A DNA stretch of 64,000 nucleotides from Amycolatopsis coloradensis (lineage in GTDB: Bacteria > Actinomycetota > Actinomycetes > Mycobacteriales > Pseudonocardiaceae). This document shows, one piece after another, positions 1-9,476 of this stretch (position 1 is its first letter; the number at the start of each line of letters is the position of its first letter). The notes under the pieces are model-generated. The model made no database searches and was not told the DNA's origin. It saw only the letters and a list, made by a program, of their open reading frames with translations. The translations under genes were made by a program, and so were the position numbers. The DNA is taken from assembly GCF_037997115.1 (NCBI RefSeq), contig NZ_CP150484.1, forward strand, positions 2,081,776-2,145,775. Reading direction: 5' to 3'.

Positions 1-23
1 TTCCTTGCAAGTTTCGCAAGGAA
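1..23. terminator. Small hairpin downstream of menC
   Basis: Inverted repeat TTCCTTGC / GCAAGGAA with a 7-nt loop, just beyond the menC stop. It could end the leftward menC transcript. There is no clear T-run and the window edge cuts the context. Confidence 0.45.
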
Positions 24-31
24 GGGGCCTT

Positions 32-982
32 TCATGGCATCGGGAGGTGGGCGCGGACGCGGGTGAGGCGGGCTTCCCAGGCCGCCCGGACATCCGAGGC
101 GGCGGCGTGGGCAGCGAACAGGTCGGGAGCGGGAGCCTGAAGCGGCACCGGCAGCCGACCGTCCACAGGGGACAGTGAGTCGCCGCAGACGTCTCCCGTC
201 AGCAAGGACATCGTGCCCAGTCCGCAGGCGAAGTCCAAAGTGGGCAGTGCGCCCGCGAGCGCCAGCCCGGCGGCGAGACCGACGCTCGTCTCGACGGCGG
301 ACGACACCACGCAGGGCAGCCCGCACGCTTCGGCGACCTCCAGCGCGCGCCGGACCCCGCCCAGCGGCGCGACCTTCAGCACGGCGATGTCGGCCGCTCC
401 CGCCACGGCCACCTTGAGCGGGTCCTCGGCCCGGCGGATGGATTCGTCCGCGGCGATCCGCACGCCGACCCGGCGCCGGACGTCCGCGAGCTCCTCGATC
501 GACGGGCACGGCTGCTCGACGTATTCGAGTCCGCCCGCCGCGCGGTCGAGTTCGCCGATGGCCTTGACCGCGGTGTCCACGTCCCAGGCCATGTTCGCGT
601 CGACGCGGACCGCGCCCCGCGGGCCCAGCGCGGACCGTACCGCCTCCACCCGGGCGCAGTCCTCGGCGAGGCTCACCCGCGGGTCGGCGACCTTCACCTT
701 CGCCGTGCGGCAGCCCGACGCGGACACGAGTTCGTACGCCTTGTCCGGGGACACCACCGGGACGGTCGCGTTCACCTCGACGCTCTCCCGCACCGGCGAC
801 GGCCAGCCGCGGGCACTCGCCTCCAGCGCGGACGCCAGCCACGGCGCGCTCTCGACGTCGGAGTAGTCGGAGAACGGGCAGAATTCGCCCCAGCCGGCTT
901 CGCCGCGGATCAGCAGTCCTTCACGGACGGTGATGCCGCGGAACCGCGTGCGCAGGGGGATCGCGTAGACGTCCATCGGCAC
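32..982 (-). CDS. menC: o-Succinylbenzoate synthase (MenC, enolase superfamily)
   Basis: Dehydrates SHCHC to o-succinylbenzoate in menaquinone biosynthesis in the cytosol. The 316-aa length fits actinobacterial MenC. The enolase-superfamily set is visible: a KVK motif with Lys95/Lys97, metal ligands Asp128 (VDAN), Glu156 (EYVEQP) and Asp179 (AADES), and the second catalytic Lys203 (LKVAPLGG). The start is GTG at 982; an in-frame ATG two codons later (976) is an alternative. It is divergent from the SARP regulator, with only about 50 bp between them, so their promoters must overlap. A dipeptide epimerase is a less likely reading, because the short N-terminus and this residue pattern favour MenC. 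Confidence 0.88.
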   Translation of the reverse strand: MPMDVYAIPLRTRFRGITVREGLLIRGEAGWGEFCPFSDYSDVESAPWLASALEASARGWPSPVRESVEVNATVPVVSPDKAYELVSASGCRTAKVKVADPRVSLAEDCARVEAVRSALGPRGAVRVDANMAWDVDTAVKAIGELDRAAGGLEYVEQPCPSIEELADVRRRVGVRIAADESIRRAEDPLKVAVAGAADIAVLKVAPLGGVRRALEVAEACGLPCVVSSAVETSVGLAAGLALAGALPTLDFACGLGTMSLLTGDVCGDSLSPVDGRLPVPLQAPAPDLFAAHAAASDVRAAWEARLTRVRAHLPMP

Positions 983-1033
983 CGATCATGCCACCGCGGG
1001 AATCACGTGCCGTTTGTCCCGGTTCCGGACAGA

Positions 1034-3856
1034 ATGAGCGACGTGGCACTCGACTTTCGCGTGCTGGGGCCCACGGAGGTCACGGCGGACGGGCTGCCGG
1101 TGCCCTTGGGCGGCAGCAGGCCGCTCATCGTGCTGGCAGGCCTGTTGCTGCGCGCGAACACGGTGGTGCCGGTCGAGGAACTGGGCCGCTGGCTGTGGCC
1201 GGACGACCGGCGGCGGTCCAAAGGAGCACTGCAGACCTACATCCTGCGGGTCCGGCGCGCGCTCGGCGACGACGTCACCATCCGCACCGAACGCGGCGGC
1301 TACCTGCTCGAACTCGACGAGAAGCTGCTCGACCTCGCCCGGTTCCGGTCACTCGCCGCGGCCGGAACCGAGGCCGCGCGGAACGGTGACCTGCGCGGCG
1401 CCGCGGATCGTTTCGCCGCCGCGCTGGCCGAATGGCGTGGCCCGGCGCTGCAGAACGTCCACTCCGAAGCGCTGCTTCGGGACGAAGCCGACCAGTTGGG
1501 TGAAGAGCGGTTGCGCGTGCGCGAGCAGTGGGCCGACGCGCTCATCGCCCTCGGCGATCACGCCACCGCCGTTCCCGAGCTGACCAGGTTGTGCCGCGAG
1601 AACCCGCTGCGGGAGCGGTTGCACGAACAGCTGATGATCGCGCTCTACCGCTCCGGCAGGCAGGCCGAGGCGCTGAACGTCTACCGCCGGATCGGTGCGG
1701 TACTGGCCGAAGAACTCGGCCTGGACCCCGGTGCGTCGCTGCAGCGGGCGCACCAGGCCATCCTGACCGGCGAAGAGTCCGTCGAGACCACATTGGACTC
1801 CGAACTGACGCGGTACCGGCTCGGCGCCGAACCGTTGATCCCGCGGCAGCTCCCCGCCGATCTCCGGGTGTTCTCCGGCCGCCAACGCGACCTCAAGGCG
1901 CTGCACGGCCTCGTCCCGGAGGCGCTGGACACCGAACGCTCGACGTCCATCGCGTCGATCGAGGGGATGGGCGGTATCGGCAAGACGACGCTCGCCGTCC
2001 ATTTCGCGCACGAGGTCGGAGACCGCTTCCCCGGCGGGCAGGTGTACCTCAACCTGCGCGGCTACGGTCCCGGTGAGCCGGTCGAAGCCGCCGCCGCGCT
2101 CGAAACCATGCTCGTTTCCGTCGGTGTCCCCGCCGACCGGATCCCCTCCGACGTGGACGGGCGCGCGGCCACCTGGCGTACCTACAGCGCCGGCCGCCGG
2201 ATGCTGATCCTGCTCGACAACGCGGGGAGCACCGAGCAGATCAGGCCGTTGCTGCCCGGCCCCGGCTGCCTGGTGCTGGTGACCAGCCGATGGCAGTTGC
2301 AGGCGCTCGTGGCGACCCACGGCGCGCGGCGCGTCGCGCTGGAGGAACTGCCGGACGAGGACGCGATCGCCCTCCTCGCGTCGACGATCGGGCTGGACCG
2401 GGTCGCCGAAGACCCCGAGGCCACCGAACGGTTCGTCCGGTACTGCGGCGGGCTGCCGCTGGCCATCCGGATCCTCGCGGTGCGGGCGGCGCAGTTCCCG
2501 GACCTCGGGTTGCGGGAGTTCGTCCGGCTGCTGGAAGCCGAACAGGACCGGCTGGGCTCGTTCGACCTCGCCGACGGCGACGAGACGAACATCCGGGCCG
2601 TCTTCTCGTACTCGTACCGCGCGCTCGACGAACGGGCCGCGCGGCTGCTGCGGTTGCTCGGCCTGCCCACCGGCGGCGACTTCAGCGTGCCCGCGGCCGC
2701 GGCGGTGGCCGGGGTCGACATCGCCGAAGCGCACGAGGATCTGGCGAAACTCGCGTCCGCGCACCTGATCGCGCGGTCCAGGCCCGGCCGGTACCAGTTC
2801 CACGACCTGATCCGCGCGTACGCGGCCGAGCTCTCGGCGAAGATCGACGGGCCCGAAGCGCGGACGGCGGTGCTGGACAGGCTGCTCCACGCGTCCCTCG
2901 CTTCGGCGTTGAACGCTTCGAGGCTCCTGCGGCCGGAACGGCATTACCGGCTCGTCGAACCGGAGCGGTTCGACGGCGCCGGGCTGAGGTTCGGGCACTA
3001 CGAGCAGGCGCTCGACTGGTTCGACGAGGAGGCGGGGAACCTCATCGCCGCGGTGAACGTCGCCTACCGGGAGCGGCGGTACCGGGAGTGCTGGCAGCTG
3101 GCGTGGTTGCTGCAGTCGTACTTCATCGTGCGGGCGCGGCTGGAGGACTGGCGTTCGGTGTTCGGCGTGGCGCTCCGCGCCGCCCGCGACCTGGGGGACC
3201 GCTCCGGCGAGGCCGCCATCCTCAGCGGGCTCGGCGTGGCCTGCGGGGTCGCCCGCCAATACGACGACAGCATCGCCTACCTGAAGCAGGTCGTCGAACT
3301 GCAACGGCAGGTCGGGGACCGGCAAGGTGAGGCGCGGGCCCTCTACAACCTCACGCTGGCCAGCCAAGACCCGGAGACCGGGTGGGAATACGGGACGCGC
3401 GCGTTGCGGCTCATCCGGGAGAGCAACGTCGGTGCCGGCATGGAGGCCAGCGCGCTGCAGGCGCTCGGCGACATCTGTACCCAGGCCGGCCGCTTCGAAC
3501 AGGCACTCGACTTCGCCGATCAGGCCTTGGCGCTGGAGGCGCACGCGCTCCCCGACGAAGCCCGCTTCACCCTGCACACCAAGGGGACCGCCCTGGTCGG
3601 GCTCGGCCGCGGCGACGAGGGCATCGCCTGCATGCGGCGCGCCGTCGAGATGTTCTTCGCCCACGGCGAGCTCTACGAGGCGGCCGACGTGCTGGCCCAG
3701 CTCGGCGGAATCCATCTGCGGCTCGGTGATCCCTCGTCGGCGCGGGAGTGCTGGCTGCGTTCGGTCCGGGTGCTGACCGAGCTCGCGCATCCCGACGCCG
3801 AGGACGTCCGGACGAAGCTGGCCTCGCTCGTGGGCGAAACGGCCAAGGCGGAGTGA
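1034..3856 (+). CDS. AfsR/SARP-family transcriptional regulator with NB-ARC and TPR domains
   Basis: A 940-aa regulator. Residues about 1-95 form an OmpR-like winged helix and 100-245 the bacterial transcriptional activator domain (BTAD), together the DNA-binding SARP module. An NB-ARC STAND ATPase follows, with P-loop GMGGIGKTTLA near residue 311 and a downstream LLLDN-type Walker B. The C-terminal third is helical TPR-like repeats. In AfsR-type proteins ATP binding and TPR contacts tune activation of secondary-metabolite or developmental genes. ATG at 1034 is chosen because the SARP domain starts right after it. No biosynthetic cluster is adjacent, so its targets are unknown. Confidence 0.88.
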   Translation: MSDVALDFRVLGPTEVTADGLPVPLGGSRPLIVLAGLLLRANTVVPVEELGRWLWPDDRRRSKGALQTYILRVRRALGDDVTIRTERGGYLLELDEKLLDLARFRSLAAAGTEAARNGDLRGAADRFAAALAEWRGPALQNVHSEALLRDEADQLGEERLRVREQWADALIALGDHATAVPELTRLCRENPLRERLHEQLMIALYRSGRQAEALNVYRRIGAVLAEELGLDPGASLQRAHQAILTGEESVETTLDSELTRYRLGAEPLIPRQLPADLRVFSGRQRDLKALHGLVPEALDTERSTSIASIEGMGGIGKTTLAVHFAHEVGDRFPGGQVYLNLRGYGPGEPVEAAAALETMLVSVGVPADRIPSDVDGRAATWRTYSAGRRMLILLDNAGSTEQIRPLLPGPGCLVLVTSRWQLQALVATHGARRVALEELPDEDAIALLASTIGLDRVAEDPEATERFVRYCGGLPLAIRILAVRAAQFPDLGLREFVRLLEAEQDRLGSFDLADGDETNIRAVFSYSYRALDERAARLLRLLGLPTGGDFSVPAAAAVAGVDIAEAHEDLAKLASAHLIARSRPGRYQFHDLIRAYAAELSAKIDGPEARTAVLDRLLHASLASALNASRLLRPERHYRLVEPERFDGAGLRFGHYEQALDWFDEEAGNLIAAVNVAYRERRYRECWQLAWLLQSYFIVRARLEDWRSVFGVALRAARDLGDRSGEAAILSGLGVACGVARQYDDSIAYLKQVVELQRQVGDRQGEARALYNLTLASQDPETGWEYGTRALRLIRESNVGAGMEASALQALGDICTQAGRFEQALDFADQALALEAHALPDEARFTLHTKGTALVGLGRGDEGIACMRRAVEMFFAHGELYEAADVLAQLGGIHLRLGDPSSARECWLRSVRVLTELAHPDAEDVRTKLASLVGETAKAE

Positions 3857-3971
3857 GGCACGGGCGTCCGGCGTGCCGACCCCCAGCCGCAGCACGCGAG
3901 TACGCCCGTGCCCGCACACGTCACCTAACAGGACACCGCTCACTGCGCGCTGACTGTGCAGCGTGCGCGGG

Positions 3972-4787
3972 TCAAGCCAGCAGTTTCGCGAGGGTGATCG
4001 CGTTCTTCGGCGCCTCGACCTTGACGTCGTTGTCGAAGTAGACGTACGTGTCGCGGTCCCAGCCCTTGATCTTCCGGGCCCACTTCTCCAAGGCCTTGTC
4101 GCTGTACCCGCTGACGTACAGTTCCTCGTCGCCGTGCAGGCGGACGTACGCGAACTCGTCGCTCGTCATCTCGTCGACGAACGGGAACTTGCCCGCGGTG
4201 TCGGCGACCACGAGTGCGATGCCGTGTTTCCGGAACAGTGCGAGGCTTTTGGGCTCGGCGAAGCTCGGATGCCGTACTTCGACGGCGTGCCGGAGCTTCC
4301 GGCGAGGCTTCGGATCGGTGTGCGGCTCGGCCTTCAGCTTGTCGTCGTGCTCGCTCGCGAGTTCGGCGGCGGCGTGGCTGGTGCGCGGCAACAGCTTGAA
4401 GAACGCCTCGACGCGCTCGGCGTCGAACGCCAGCCGCGGCGGCAGCTGCCAGAGGATCGGTCCCAGCTTCCGGCCGAGCGCCAGCACGCCGGACGCGAAG
4501 AAGTTCGCCAGCGGCGTCTCGACGTCACGCAGTTGCTTCATATGCGTGATGAAGCGGCCACCTTTGACGGCGAAGACGAAGTCCTCCGGTGTCTCCTCGG
4601 CCCACGCCCGATACCGCTCGGGACGCTGCAGTGAGTAAAACGAGCCGTTGATCTCGGCCGAGTTCATCCGGGACGACAGGTATTCCAGCTCGCGCCGCTG
4701 CACCAGACCACGGGGGTAGAAGTCCCCGCGCCACGGTGGGTAGCGCCAGCCCGAAGTGCCGATCCTCAGCTCCGCGACGTCGATCAC
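3972..4787 (-). CDS. DUF72 domain protein (YecE-like)
   Basis: A 271-aa protein with the DUF72 signature: N-terminal IGTSGWRYPPWRGDFYP, then NSAEINGSFY, FVFAVKGGRFITH, and C-terminal AYVRLHGDEELY with YVYFDND. The family adopts a TIM-barrel fold and its function is not established. It is convergent with the SARP gene, separated by 115 bp in which no feature stands out. Confidence 0.85.
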   Translation of the reverse strand: MIDVAELRIGTSGWRYPPWRGDFYPRGLVQRRELEYLSSRMNSAEINGSFYSLQRPERYRAWAEETPEDFVFAVKGGRFITHMKQLRDVETPLANFFASGVLALGRKLGPILWQLPPRLAFDAERVEAFFKLLPRTSHAAAELASEHDDKLKAEPHTDPKPRRKLRHAVEVRHPSFAEPKSLALFRKHGIALVVADTAGKFPFVDEMTSDEFAYVRLHGDEELYVSGYSDKALEKWARKIKGWDRDTYVYFDNDVKVEAPKNAITLAKLLA

Positions 4788-4839
4788 CGCCTTCCCGTGC
4801 CGCCCAGATTCCCCCTCTCCGGCCGATGCAAACGCCCGC

Positions 4840-5595
4840 TCACGCCCACGAGAACCGCCAGCGGCGGGTCTGGACCAGGCTGGAGGCGAACTCGCGCAGG
4901 TTGCCCGGCTGACCGGCGAACGAGGGCAGGCAGAACGCCCGGTGCTCGGCGGCGACGGTGAGCGCGCGGCCCTGGGTGCGCGGCGGCGCGGCCACCGACA
5001 GCTCCAGCGAATCGAAGCCCAGGACCGTGAGCGTCGCGCCGAAACGGTCTTCCCAGCTGCGCAGGACCGCGGACAACTCGTGGACCTGATCGGTCGCCTT
5101 GATCATGCCCGTCCAGCCGAGGATCGCCGGGACGTCGGCGGGCCGCTCCGTCTGCACCAGCGCCAGCCGGTGCGGCCCGCGCGCGGCCAGGATCGACCCG
5201 GTGTTGCCCGCCTCGGCCAGCGGATCCGCCCGGCGCGCCGGACGACGGGCGAGCCCGGGGAACTTCGCGCCGAACGGACGCAGGCAGGCGCCGTCGCAGC
5301 ACGAAGTGTCCCACCAGCGGGCCAGCACCTCGGCCGGGTCCACGGAGGAGATCCGGTGATCGGCGGGGGCGAGCCTGCCGCGGTCGTCGATCCAGTCCTC
5401 GCCGTTGGCGGCGAAGCGCTGGTCGTGCGGGATCAGCACCGGCCACAGACCGGAGCGGTCGAACTCGGCGACGCAGCCGGTGTAGCGCTCCGGCCTGGCC
5501 AACGGCAGATCCGAAACCCAGATCCGGCCGTGCCACCGGCCGGGCGGCAGGGTCTGGACGGGCGGCGTACCCGGACGGAACGGTGCGATCGTCAT
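4840..5595 (-). CDS. DUF4253 domain protein
   Basis: A 251-aa cytoplasmic protein. The C-terminal half (ALVQTERPADVPAILGW, then SWEDRFGATL and GFDSLELSVAAPP) matches DUF4253, a family common in actinobacteria with no assigned function. The N-terminal half holds a Trp-rich WHGRIWVSD stretch and a WWDTSCCDGAC motif that could bind metal. ATG at 5595 is preferred; an open frame runs upstream to 5652 but has no better start signal. The gene is co-directional with the DUF72 gene, with a gap of about 50 bp. Confidence 0.75.
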   Translation of the reverse strand: MTIAPFRPGTPPVQTLPPGRWHGRIWVSDLPLARPERYTGCVAEFDRSGLWPVLIPHDQRFAANGEDWIDDRGRLAPADHRISSVDPAEVLARWWDTSCCDGACLRPFGAKFPGLARRPARRADPLAEAGNTGSILAARGPHRLALVQTERPADVPAILGWTGMIKATDQVHELSAVLRSWEDRFGATLTVLGFDSLELSVAAPPRTQGRALTVAAEHRAFCLPSFAGQPGNLREFASSLVQTRRWRFSWA

Positions 5596-5768
5596 CGGCT
5601 TCCCCTCGAACTGGTGTTCGGTCAACTCTACCCGAACACTAGTTCGAAGCACCGACAGTTTTCGATACCCCGTTTGCGGTATCTCGCGACGAGTGCCTCA
5701 GGTGCCCCTGATGTCACAGTGGCCACAGGGCTTGTCCACAGTGGACTTTCCGGGGTGGCGAAGGTGCT

Positions 5769-5791
5769 GTTGCGAAAGCGGCTTTCGCAAC
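5769..5791. repeat. Palindrome GTTGCGAAAGC/GCTTTCGCAAC
   Basis: Perfect 11-bp arms around a 1-nt centre. The core (CGAAAG / CTTTCG) resembles the longer hairpin at 38603-38659, so both may belong to one dispersed family. Confidence 0.7.
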
Positions 5792-5884
5792 GCGTTCCTC
5801 GAAGTTCGCTTCACTGGCGCTCGAAACGCCCCTTGAGCCCCAGCGGCACCCGTGTGTGGCGGTCGACCGCGGAGGCCGTTCCGT

Positions 5885-5927
5885 GAAGGCCTCCTTACCT
5901 ACCCTGAAGGTAGTGAAGGAGGCCTTC
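5885..5927. repeat. GAAGGCCTCCTT hairpin
   Basis: Arms GAAGGCCTCCTT / AAGGAGGCCTTC (12 bp, perfect) around an inner CTACC/GGTAG stem. Related partial copies occur near 13148, 14866 and 52073, always in gaps. Confidence 0.75.
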
Positions 5928-5984
5928 GCTACCTCCAGAGGAACCACGGCCTACAAGAGAGAGCCCGGCGGTGGCGTGGTGGGC

Positions 5985-6044
5985 CCGGGTGGTCGTGAGT
6001 GGCGATTCGGGTTAGAACCCGAATCGCCACTCACGACCACCCGG
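5985..6044. repeat. Perfect 29-bp inverted repeat next to the XPB stop
   Basis: Arms 5985-6013 and 6016-6044 are perfectly complementary with a 2-nt centre (AG). The core is GTCGTGAGTGGCGATTC. It sits 19 bp past the end of the leftward XPB gene and could act as its terminator. The GTCGTGAGTG outer arm recurs at 13343, where an IS481 element has landed in the loop. Confidence 0.85.
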
Positions 6045-6063
6045 ACAAGAGCGCGGACTGTCC

Positions 6064-7710
6064 CTACATGGGGCGCAGCAGGTCGTCCGCGTCCACGATC
6101 CGGTACGCGTACCCCTGTTCCGCCAGGAACCGCTGCCGGTGCGCCGCGTACTCCGTGTCGACGGTGTCCCGCGAGACGACCGAGTAGAAATGTGCCTGCC
6201 GCCCGTCGCCCTTGGGCCGCAGCAGCCGTCCGAGCCGCTGCGCCTCTTCCTGCCGCGAGCCGAACGTCCCGGAGATCTGGATCGCGACCGACGCCTCCGG
6301 CAGGTCGATCGAGAAGTTCGCGACCTTCGAAACGACCAGCGTGCTGATCTCGCCGCGACGGAACGCGTCGAACAGTTCCTCGCGTTCCTTGTTCTTCGTC
6401 GCGCCCTGGATCACCGGCGCGTCGAGTTCGTCGCCGATCATCTCCAGCTGGTCGAGGTAGGCCCCGATGACCAGCGTCGGCTCGCCGGGATGCCGGTCGA
6501 TCAGCGATTTGATCACCTTGGTCTTGGTGTCCGCGGTCGCCGCCAGCTTGTACCGCTCCTCGGCTTCGGCCGTGGCGTACGCGAGCCTCTCGGCGTCGGT
6601 CAGCGTCACCCGGACCTCGGTGCATTCCGCCGGCGCGATCCAGCCCTGCGCCTCGATGTCGCGCCACGGGACGTCGTACCGCTTCGGGCCGATCAGGGAG
6701 AACACGTCGCCCTCGCGCCCGTCCTCGCGCACCAGGGTCGCGGTGAGTCCCAGCCGCCGCCGCGACTGCAGGTCCGCGGTCATCCGGAACACCGGCGCGG
6801 GCAGCAGGTGGACCTCGTCGTAGACCACCAGGCCCCAGTCCCGCGAGTCGAACAGGTCCAGGTGCTTGTACTCGCCCTTGGTCTTGCGCGTGACCACCTG
6901 GTACGTCGCGATGGTGACCGGCCGGATCTCCTTCTTCTCCCCGGAGTATTCGCCGATCTCCTCCTCGGTGAGCGAGGTCCGCGCGACCAGCTCCCGCTTC
7001 CACTGCCGTCCGGCGACGGTGTTCGTCACCAGGATCAGCGTGGTCGCCTTCGCGTGCGCCATGGCCGCGGCGCCGACCAGCGTCTTGCCCGCGCCGCACG
7101 GCAGCACGACGACACCGGACCCGCCGGCCCAGAACGCCTCGGCGGCCTTGCGCTGGTAGTCCCGCAGTTCCCAGTCGACCTCGGCGAGGTCGATCGGGTG
7201 CGCCTCGCCGTCGACGTAGCCGGCGAGGTCTTCCGCGGGCCAGCCGACCTTCAGCAGCGCTTGCTTGAGCCGCCCGCGCTCGGAGGGGTGCACGACGACG
7301 GTGTCCTCGTCGATCCGCGCGCCCAGCATCGGGCTGATCTTCTTGTGCCGGAGGATCTCCTCCAGCACCGCGCGGTCGATGGTCGACATCACCAGGCCGT
7401 GCGCCGGGTGGTTCGCGATCTGCAACCGCCCGAACCGCCCCATCGTGTCCACGATGTCGATGAGCAGCGGCTGGGGGACGGGGAAGCGCGAGTACGTCGT
7501 CAGCGCGTCGACGACCTGTTCGGCGTCGTGGCCCGCCGCGCGGGCGTTCCACAACGCCAGTGGCGTGATCCGGTAGGTGTGGACGTGCTCGGGCGCGCGT
7601 TCCAGTTCGGCGAACGGCGCGATGGCGATCCGCGCGTCGTCGGCCTGGCTGTTGTCGACCTCGAGGAGCACGGTCTTGTCGGACTGGACGATCAGCGGGC
7701 CATCGGTCAC
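6064..7710 (-). CDS. xpb: DNA repair helicase XPB (ERCC3 type)
   Basis: A 548-aa superfamily-2 3'-5' helicase. Visible motifs: Walker A PCGAGKT near residue 202, the DEVH box (YDEVHLL) near 296, motif III GLTATLVRED, and motif VI QRLGRLLRPKGDG near the C-terminus. The N-terminal 150 aa match the bacterial XPB damage-recognition region. GTG at 7710 is chosen because a strong Shine-Dalgarno AAGGAGGAT lies immediately upstream; the frame stays open to 8028 without a comparable site. In M. tuberculosis this gene (Rv0861c) adjoins the XPB/Ssl2 N-terminal-like protein, which here lies about 21 kb away at 29060. Confidence 0.93.
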   Translation of the reverse strand: MTDGPLIVQSDKTVLLEVDNSQADDARIAIAPFAELERAPEHVHTYRITPLALWNARAAGHDAEQVVDALTTYSRFPVPQPLLIDIVDTMGRFGRLQIANHPAHGLVMSTIDRAVLEEILRHKKISPMLGARIDEDTVVVHPSERGRLKQALLKVGWPAEDLAGYVDGEAHPIDLAEVDWELRDYQRKAAEAFWAGGSGVVVLPCGAGKTLVGAAAMAHAKATTLILVTNTVAGRQWKRELVARTSLTEEEIGEYSGEKKEIRPVTIATYQVVTRKTKGEYKHLDLFDSRDWGLVVYDEVHLLPAPVFRMTADLQSRRRLGLTATLVREDGREGDVFSLIGPKRYDVPWRDIEAQGWIAPAECTEVRVTLTDAERLAYATAEAEERYKLAATADTKTKVIKSLIDRHPGEPTLVIGAYLDQLEMIGDELDAPVIQGATKNKEREELFDAFRRGEISTLVVSKVANFSIDLPEASVAIQISGTFGSRQEEAQRLGRLLRPKGDGRQAHFYSVVSRDTVDTEYAAHRQRFLAEQGYAYRIVDADDLLRPM

Positions 7711-7795
7711 ATCCTCCTTTATACGTTCCGGCCACACCGGCTCCCGCCGCGGCACTGCTGGTGGAAGGATATGCGGCAGGTGACTGGAGGGGACC

Positions 7796-8431
7796 TTGAC
7801 GACTACACCGACCGGCGGGACACCCGAGTACGACCCGTTCAACGCGTCCGCGCCGCTGCCCCCGATGCCGGAGGCGGCACCGCCGACGCCGTTCCCCAAG
7901 CCGCCGCCGCTGAGCGTGCTGGCCAAGGCCTCGATCGTGCTGGGCGTCGTCGTCGCGCTGGGCCTCGGAAGCCTGTTCGCCTTCGCTGTCTCGCAGTCGA
8001 GCAGGTTCACCAAAATCGAGGCGGGCAAGTGCCTGTACCTGACCGACGAGCCGGGTGGCGATCAGAGCTACACGACGGCCAGCTGCACGTCGAATCGTGC
8101 GACCTTCCGTATCGATGAGGTGCGGACGGGCTCGTCGGACTGCCGTAGTGCCGACTACATCCAGTTCGAGCTGTACGGGGGTTCGTCGAGCAAGAGGGCG
8201 GAAAAGACGCTCTGCCTCGCGCTGAACGTCGAGAGCGGGGACTGCCTCCGCGACGTCGTGCACGAGACGCGGATCGCGAAGGTCCGCTGCAGCGACATCA
8301 GCGCGGAGGCGCGCGCGGTCGTCACGCGGGGATCGTCGGAGTACGCCTGTTCGTCGGAAGACACCGCCCTGCACTACACCGGGCCGCCCGAGCGCACGGT
8401 GTGTCTCAGGCCGACCGGCGAAAATATCTAG
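7796..8431 (+). CDS. Membrane-anchored Cys-rich hypothetical protein
   Basis: A 211-aa protein: a Pro-rich cytoplasmic N-terminus (about 1-38), one transmembrane helix (about 42-65), then an extracellular domain with about eight cysteines likely to pair as disulfides. The architecture resembles the LppU/SCO3897-like actinobacterial proteins; function unknown. The start is TTG at 7796, supported by GGAGGGG just upstream. It is divergent from xpb with an 85-bp gap. Confidence 0.75.
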   Translation: MTTTPTGGTPEYDPFNASAPLPPMPEAAPPTPFPKPPPLSVLAKASIVLGVVVALGLGSLFAFAVSQSSRFTKIEAGKCLYLTDEPGGDQSYTTASCTSNRATFRIDEVRTGSSDCRSADYIQFELYGGSSSKRAEKTLCLALNVESGDCLRDVVHETRIAKVRCSDISAEARAVVTRGSSEYACSSEDTALHYTGPPERTVCLRPTGENI

Positions 8432-8481
8432 CAGCCAGGCAAAGCCTGTCCGTTGAGGGTGGCGGCGGGGCGGGCTCCGGG

Positions 8482-9441
8482 TTAGGGGCGCGCCACCATC
8501 GACTGCACGTCGAGCCGCGCGCCGAGCAGGCCGGAGTTGTGCATCAGGTCGGCGACGCGTTGCAGCCGGATGCCGTTGAGGGAGACCGGGTACGTCCCGA
8601 GCGAGATCAGCGACGCCGTGGTCCGGTCGATGTCGGAGAACGACGGCAGCGCGTCGCGGACGACGGCCGGGTCGGCCGCCCGCACCTGCGCTTCGCCGAG
8701 CACCTTCCGGAACGCCGCGAGCGTGCGGGCGTTGGCCTGGCCGAAGGCTCCCATCGAAACGTAGGACGACATCGGGAAGTCCAGTGTCGCGCCGCGGGCG
8801 CCGTCGGCGAGGATGCTCGCCCCCAGCTCCTTCTCGGCCCTGGTGATGTACGGCTCGACCATCCACGCGGCATCGACCTCGCCCGCCTGCAACGCCTGGG
8901 GCATCCGGTCGAACGGGTGCTGCTTGAACTGGATCCGGTTCACGTCGACGCCCGCGGTCCCCAGTACCGAGCGGGCCGCCAGCACGCCGACGTCGTCGAG
9001 CATGTTCACCGCGATCTTCGGTGACTTCTTGAGCGTCGGCTCGGTGTAGTCGGAGCCGGGGAGTGTGACGAGCGCCATGGTGTTGCGGCCGGCGGTGTAC
9101 GCCTCGCCCTGCAGCTGGAGCGCGGTCCCGGCCGCGGAGGCGCGGAAGATCGACACGTCGCTCGCGAACGCCAGGTCGATCTCGCCCGCGGCGAGCTTGC
9201 CGATCGCCTGGTCGGCGGGAACCTCGACGAGGGTCACGGAAAGGCCGGCCGCGGTGAATTTCCCGTCCGCGACGGCGACCCGCAAGGGTGCCGTGTCGAT
9301 GGGGTTCCCGACGCCGATGCGCAGTTCCGTCCGTTCGAGTGGCGCGTCGGTGCTTGCGTCACCACGGGAAAACACTCCGCAACCGGCGGTCACCAGCAGT
9401 GCCGCTACCAGCGGAATCGCCAAGACGCGCATCTTCGTCAC
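8482..9441 (-). CDS. NitT/TauT-type ABC substrate-binding lipoprotein (orphan)
   Basis: A 319-aa lipoprotein with signal peptide and lipobox VTAGC, then the NMT1/SsuA-like fold (ELRIGVGNPIDTAPLRVAVADG, a KLAAGEIDLAFASD motif and a VDAAWMVEPYI motif). It resembles the two binding proteins at 19148 and 20403, including the C-terminal LQRVADLM...LD segment, but no permease or ATPase adjoins it. It may feed the importer at 16657-19139. The start is GTG at 9441 with AGGTGAG upstream; ATG at 9432 is an alternative. The ligand cannot be deduced. Confidence 0.85.
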   Translation of the reverse strand: MTKMRVLAIPLVAALLVTAGCGVFSRGDASTDAPLERTELRIGVGNPIDTAPLRVAVADGKFTAAGLSVTLVEVPADQAIGKLAAGEIDLAFASDVSIFRASAAGTALQLQGEAYTAGRNTMALVTLPGSDYTEPTLKKSPKIAVNMLDDVGVLAARSVLGTAGVDVNRIQFKQHPFDRMPQALQAGEVDAAWMVEPYITRAEKELGASILADGARGATLDFPMSSYVSMGAFGQANARTLAAFRKVLGEAQVRAADPAVVRDALPSFSDIDRTTASLISLGTYPVSLNGIRLQRVADLMHNSGLLGARLDVQSMVARP

Positions 9442-9476
9442 CGCTCACCTACCGAGAGAATGTGCTCCTGCTTCTG

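Larger units (their letters stand above)
5596..6063. other. 468-bp gap rich in hairpin repeats
   Basis: No credible gene. The gap lies between the XPB stop and the DUF4253 start and holds three separate palindromes (5769-5791, 5885-5927, 5985-6044), annotated individually. The sequence at 5620-5680 probably carries the promoter of the DUF4253 gene. Confidence 0.7.

Noticed and set aside
1034-3856. SARP gene as evidence of a secondary-metabolite cluster here
   Set aside because: No polyketide, peptide or tailoring enzymes are adjacent; menC and DUF72 genes flank it.
1349-3943. Open frame of over 800 codons antisense to the SARP gene
   Set aside because: It is a high-GC shadow: composition is Pro/Arg/Gly-rich with no family motifs, and the opposite strand encodes a clear multi-domain protein.
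5951-8866. Very long leftward frame across the XPB region
   Set aside because: It is antisense or out of frame to XPB and to the membrane-anchored protein, with repetitive Arg/Gly-rich sequence and no start signal.
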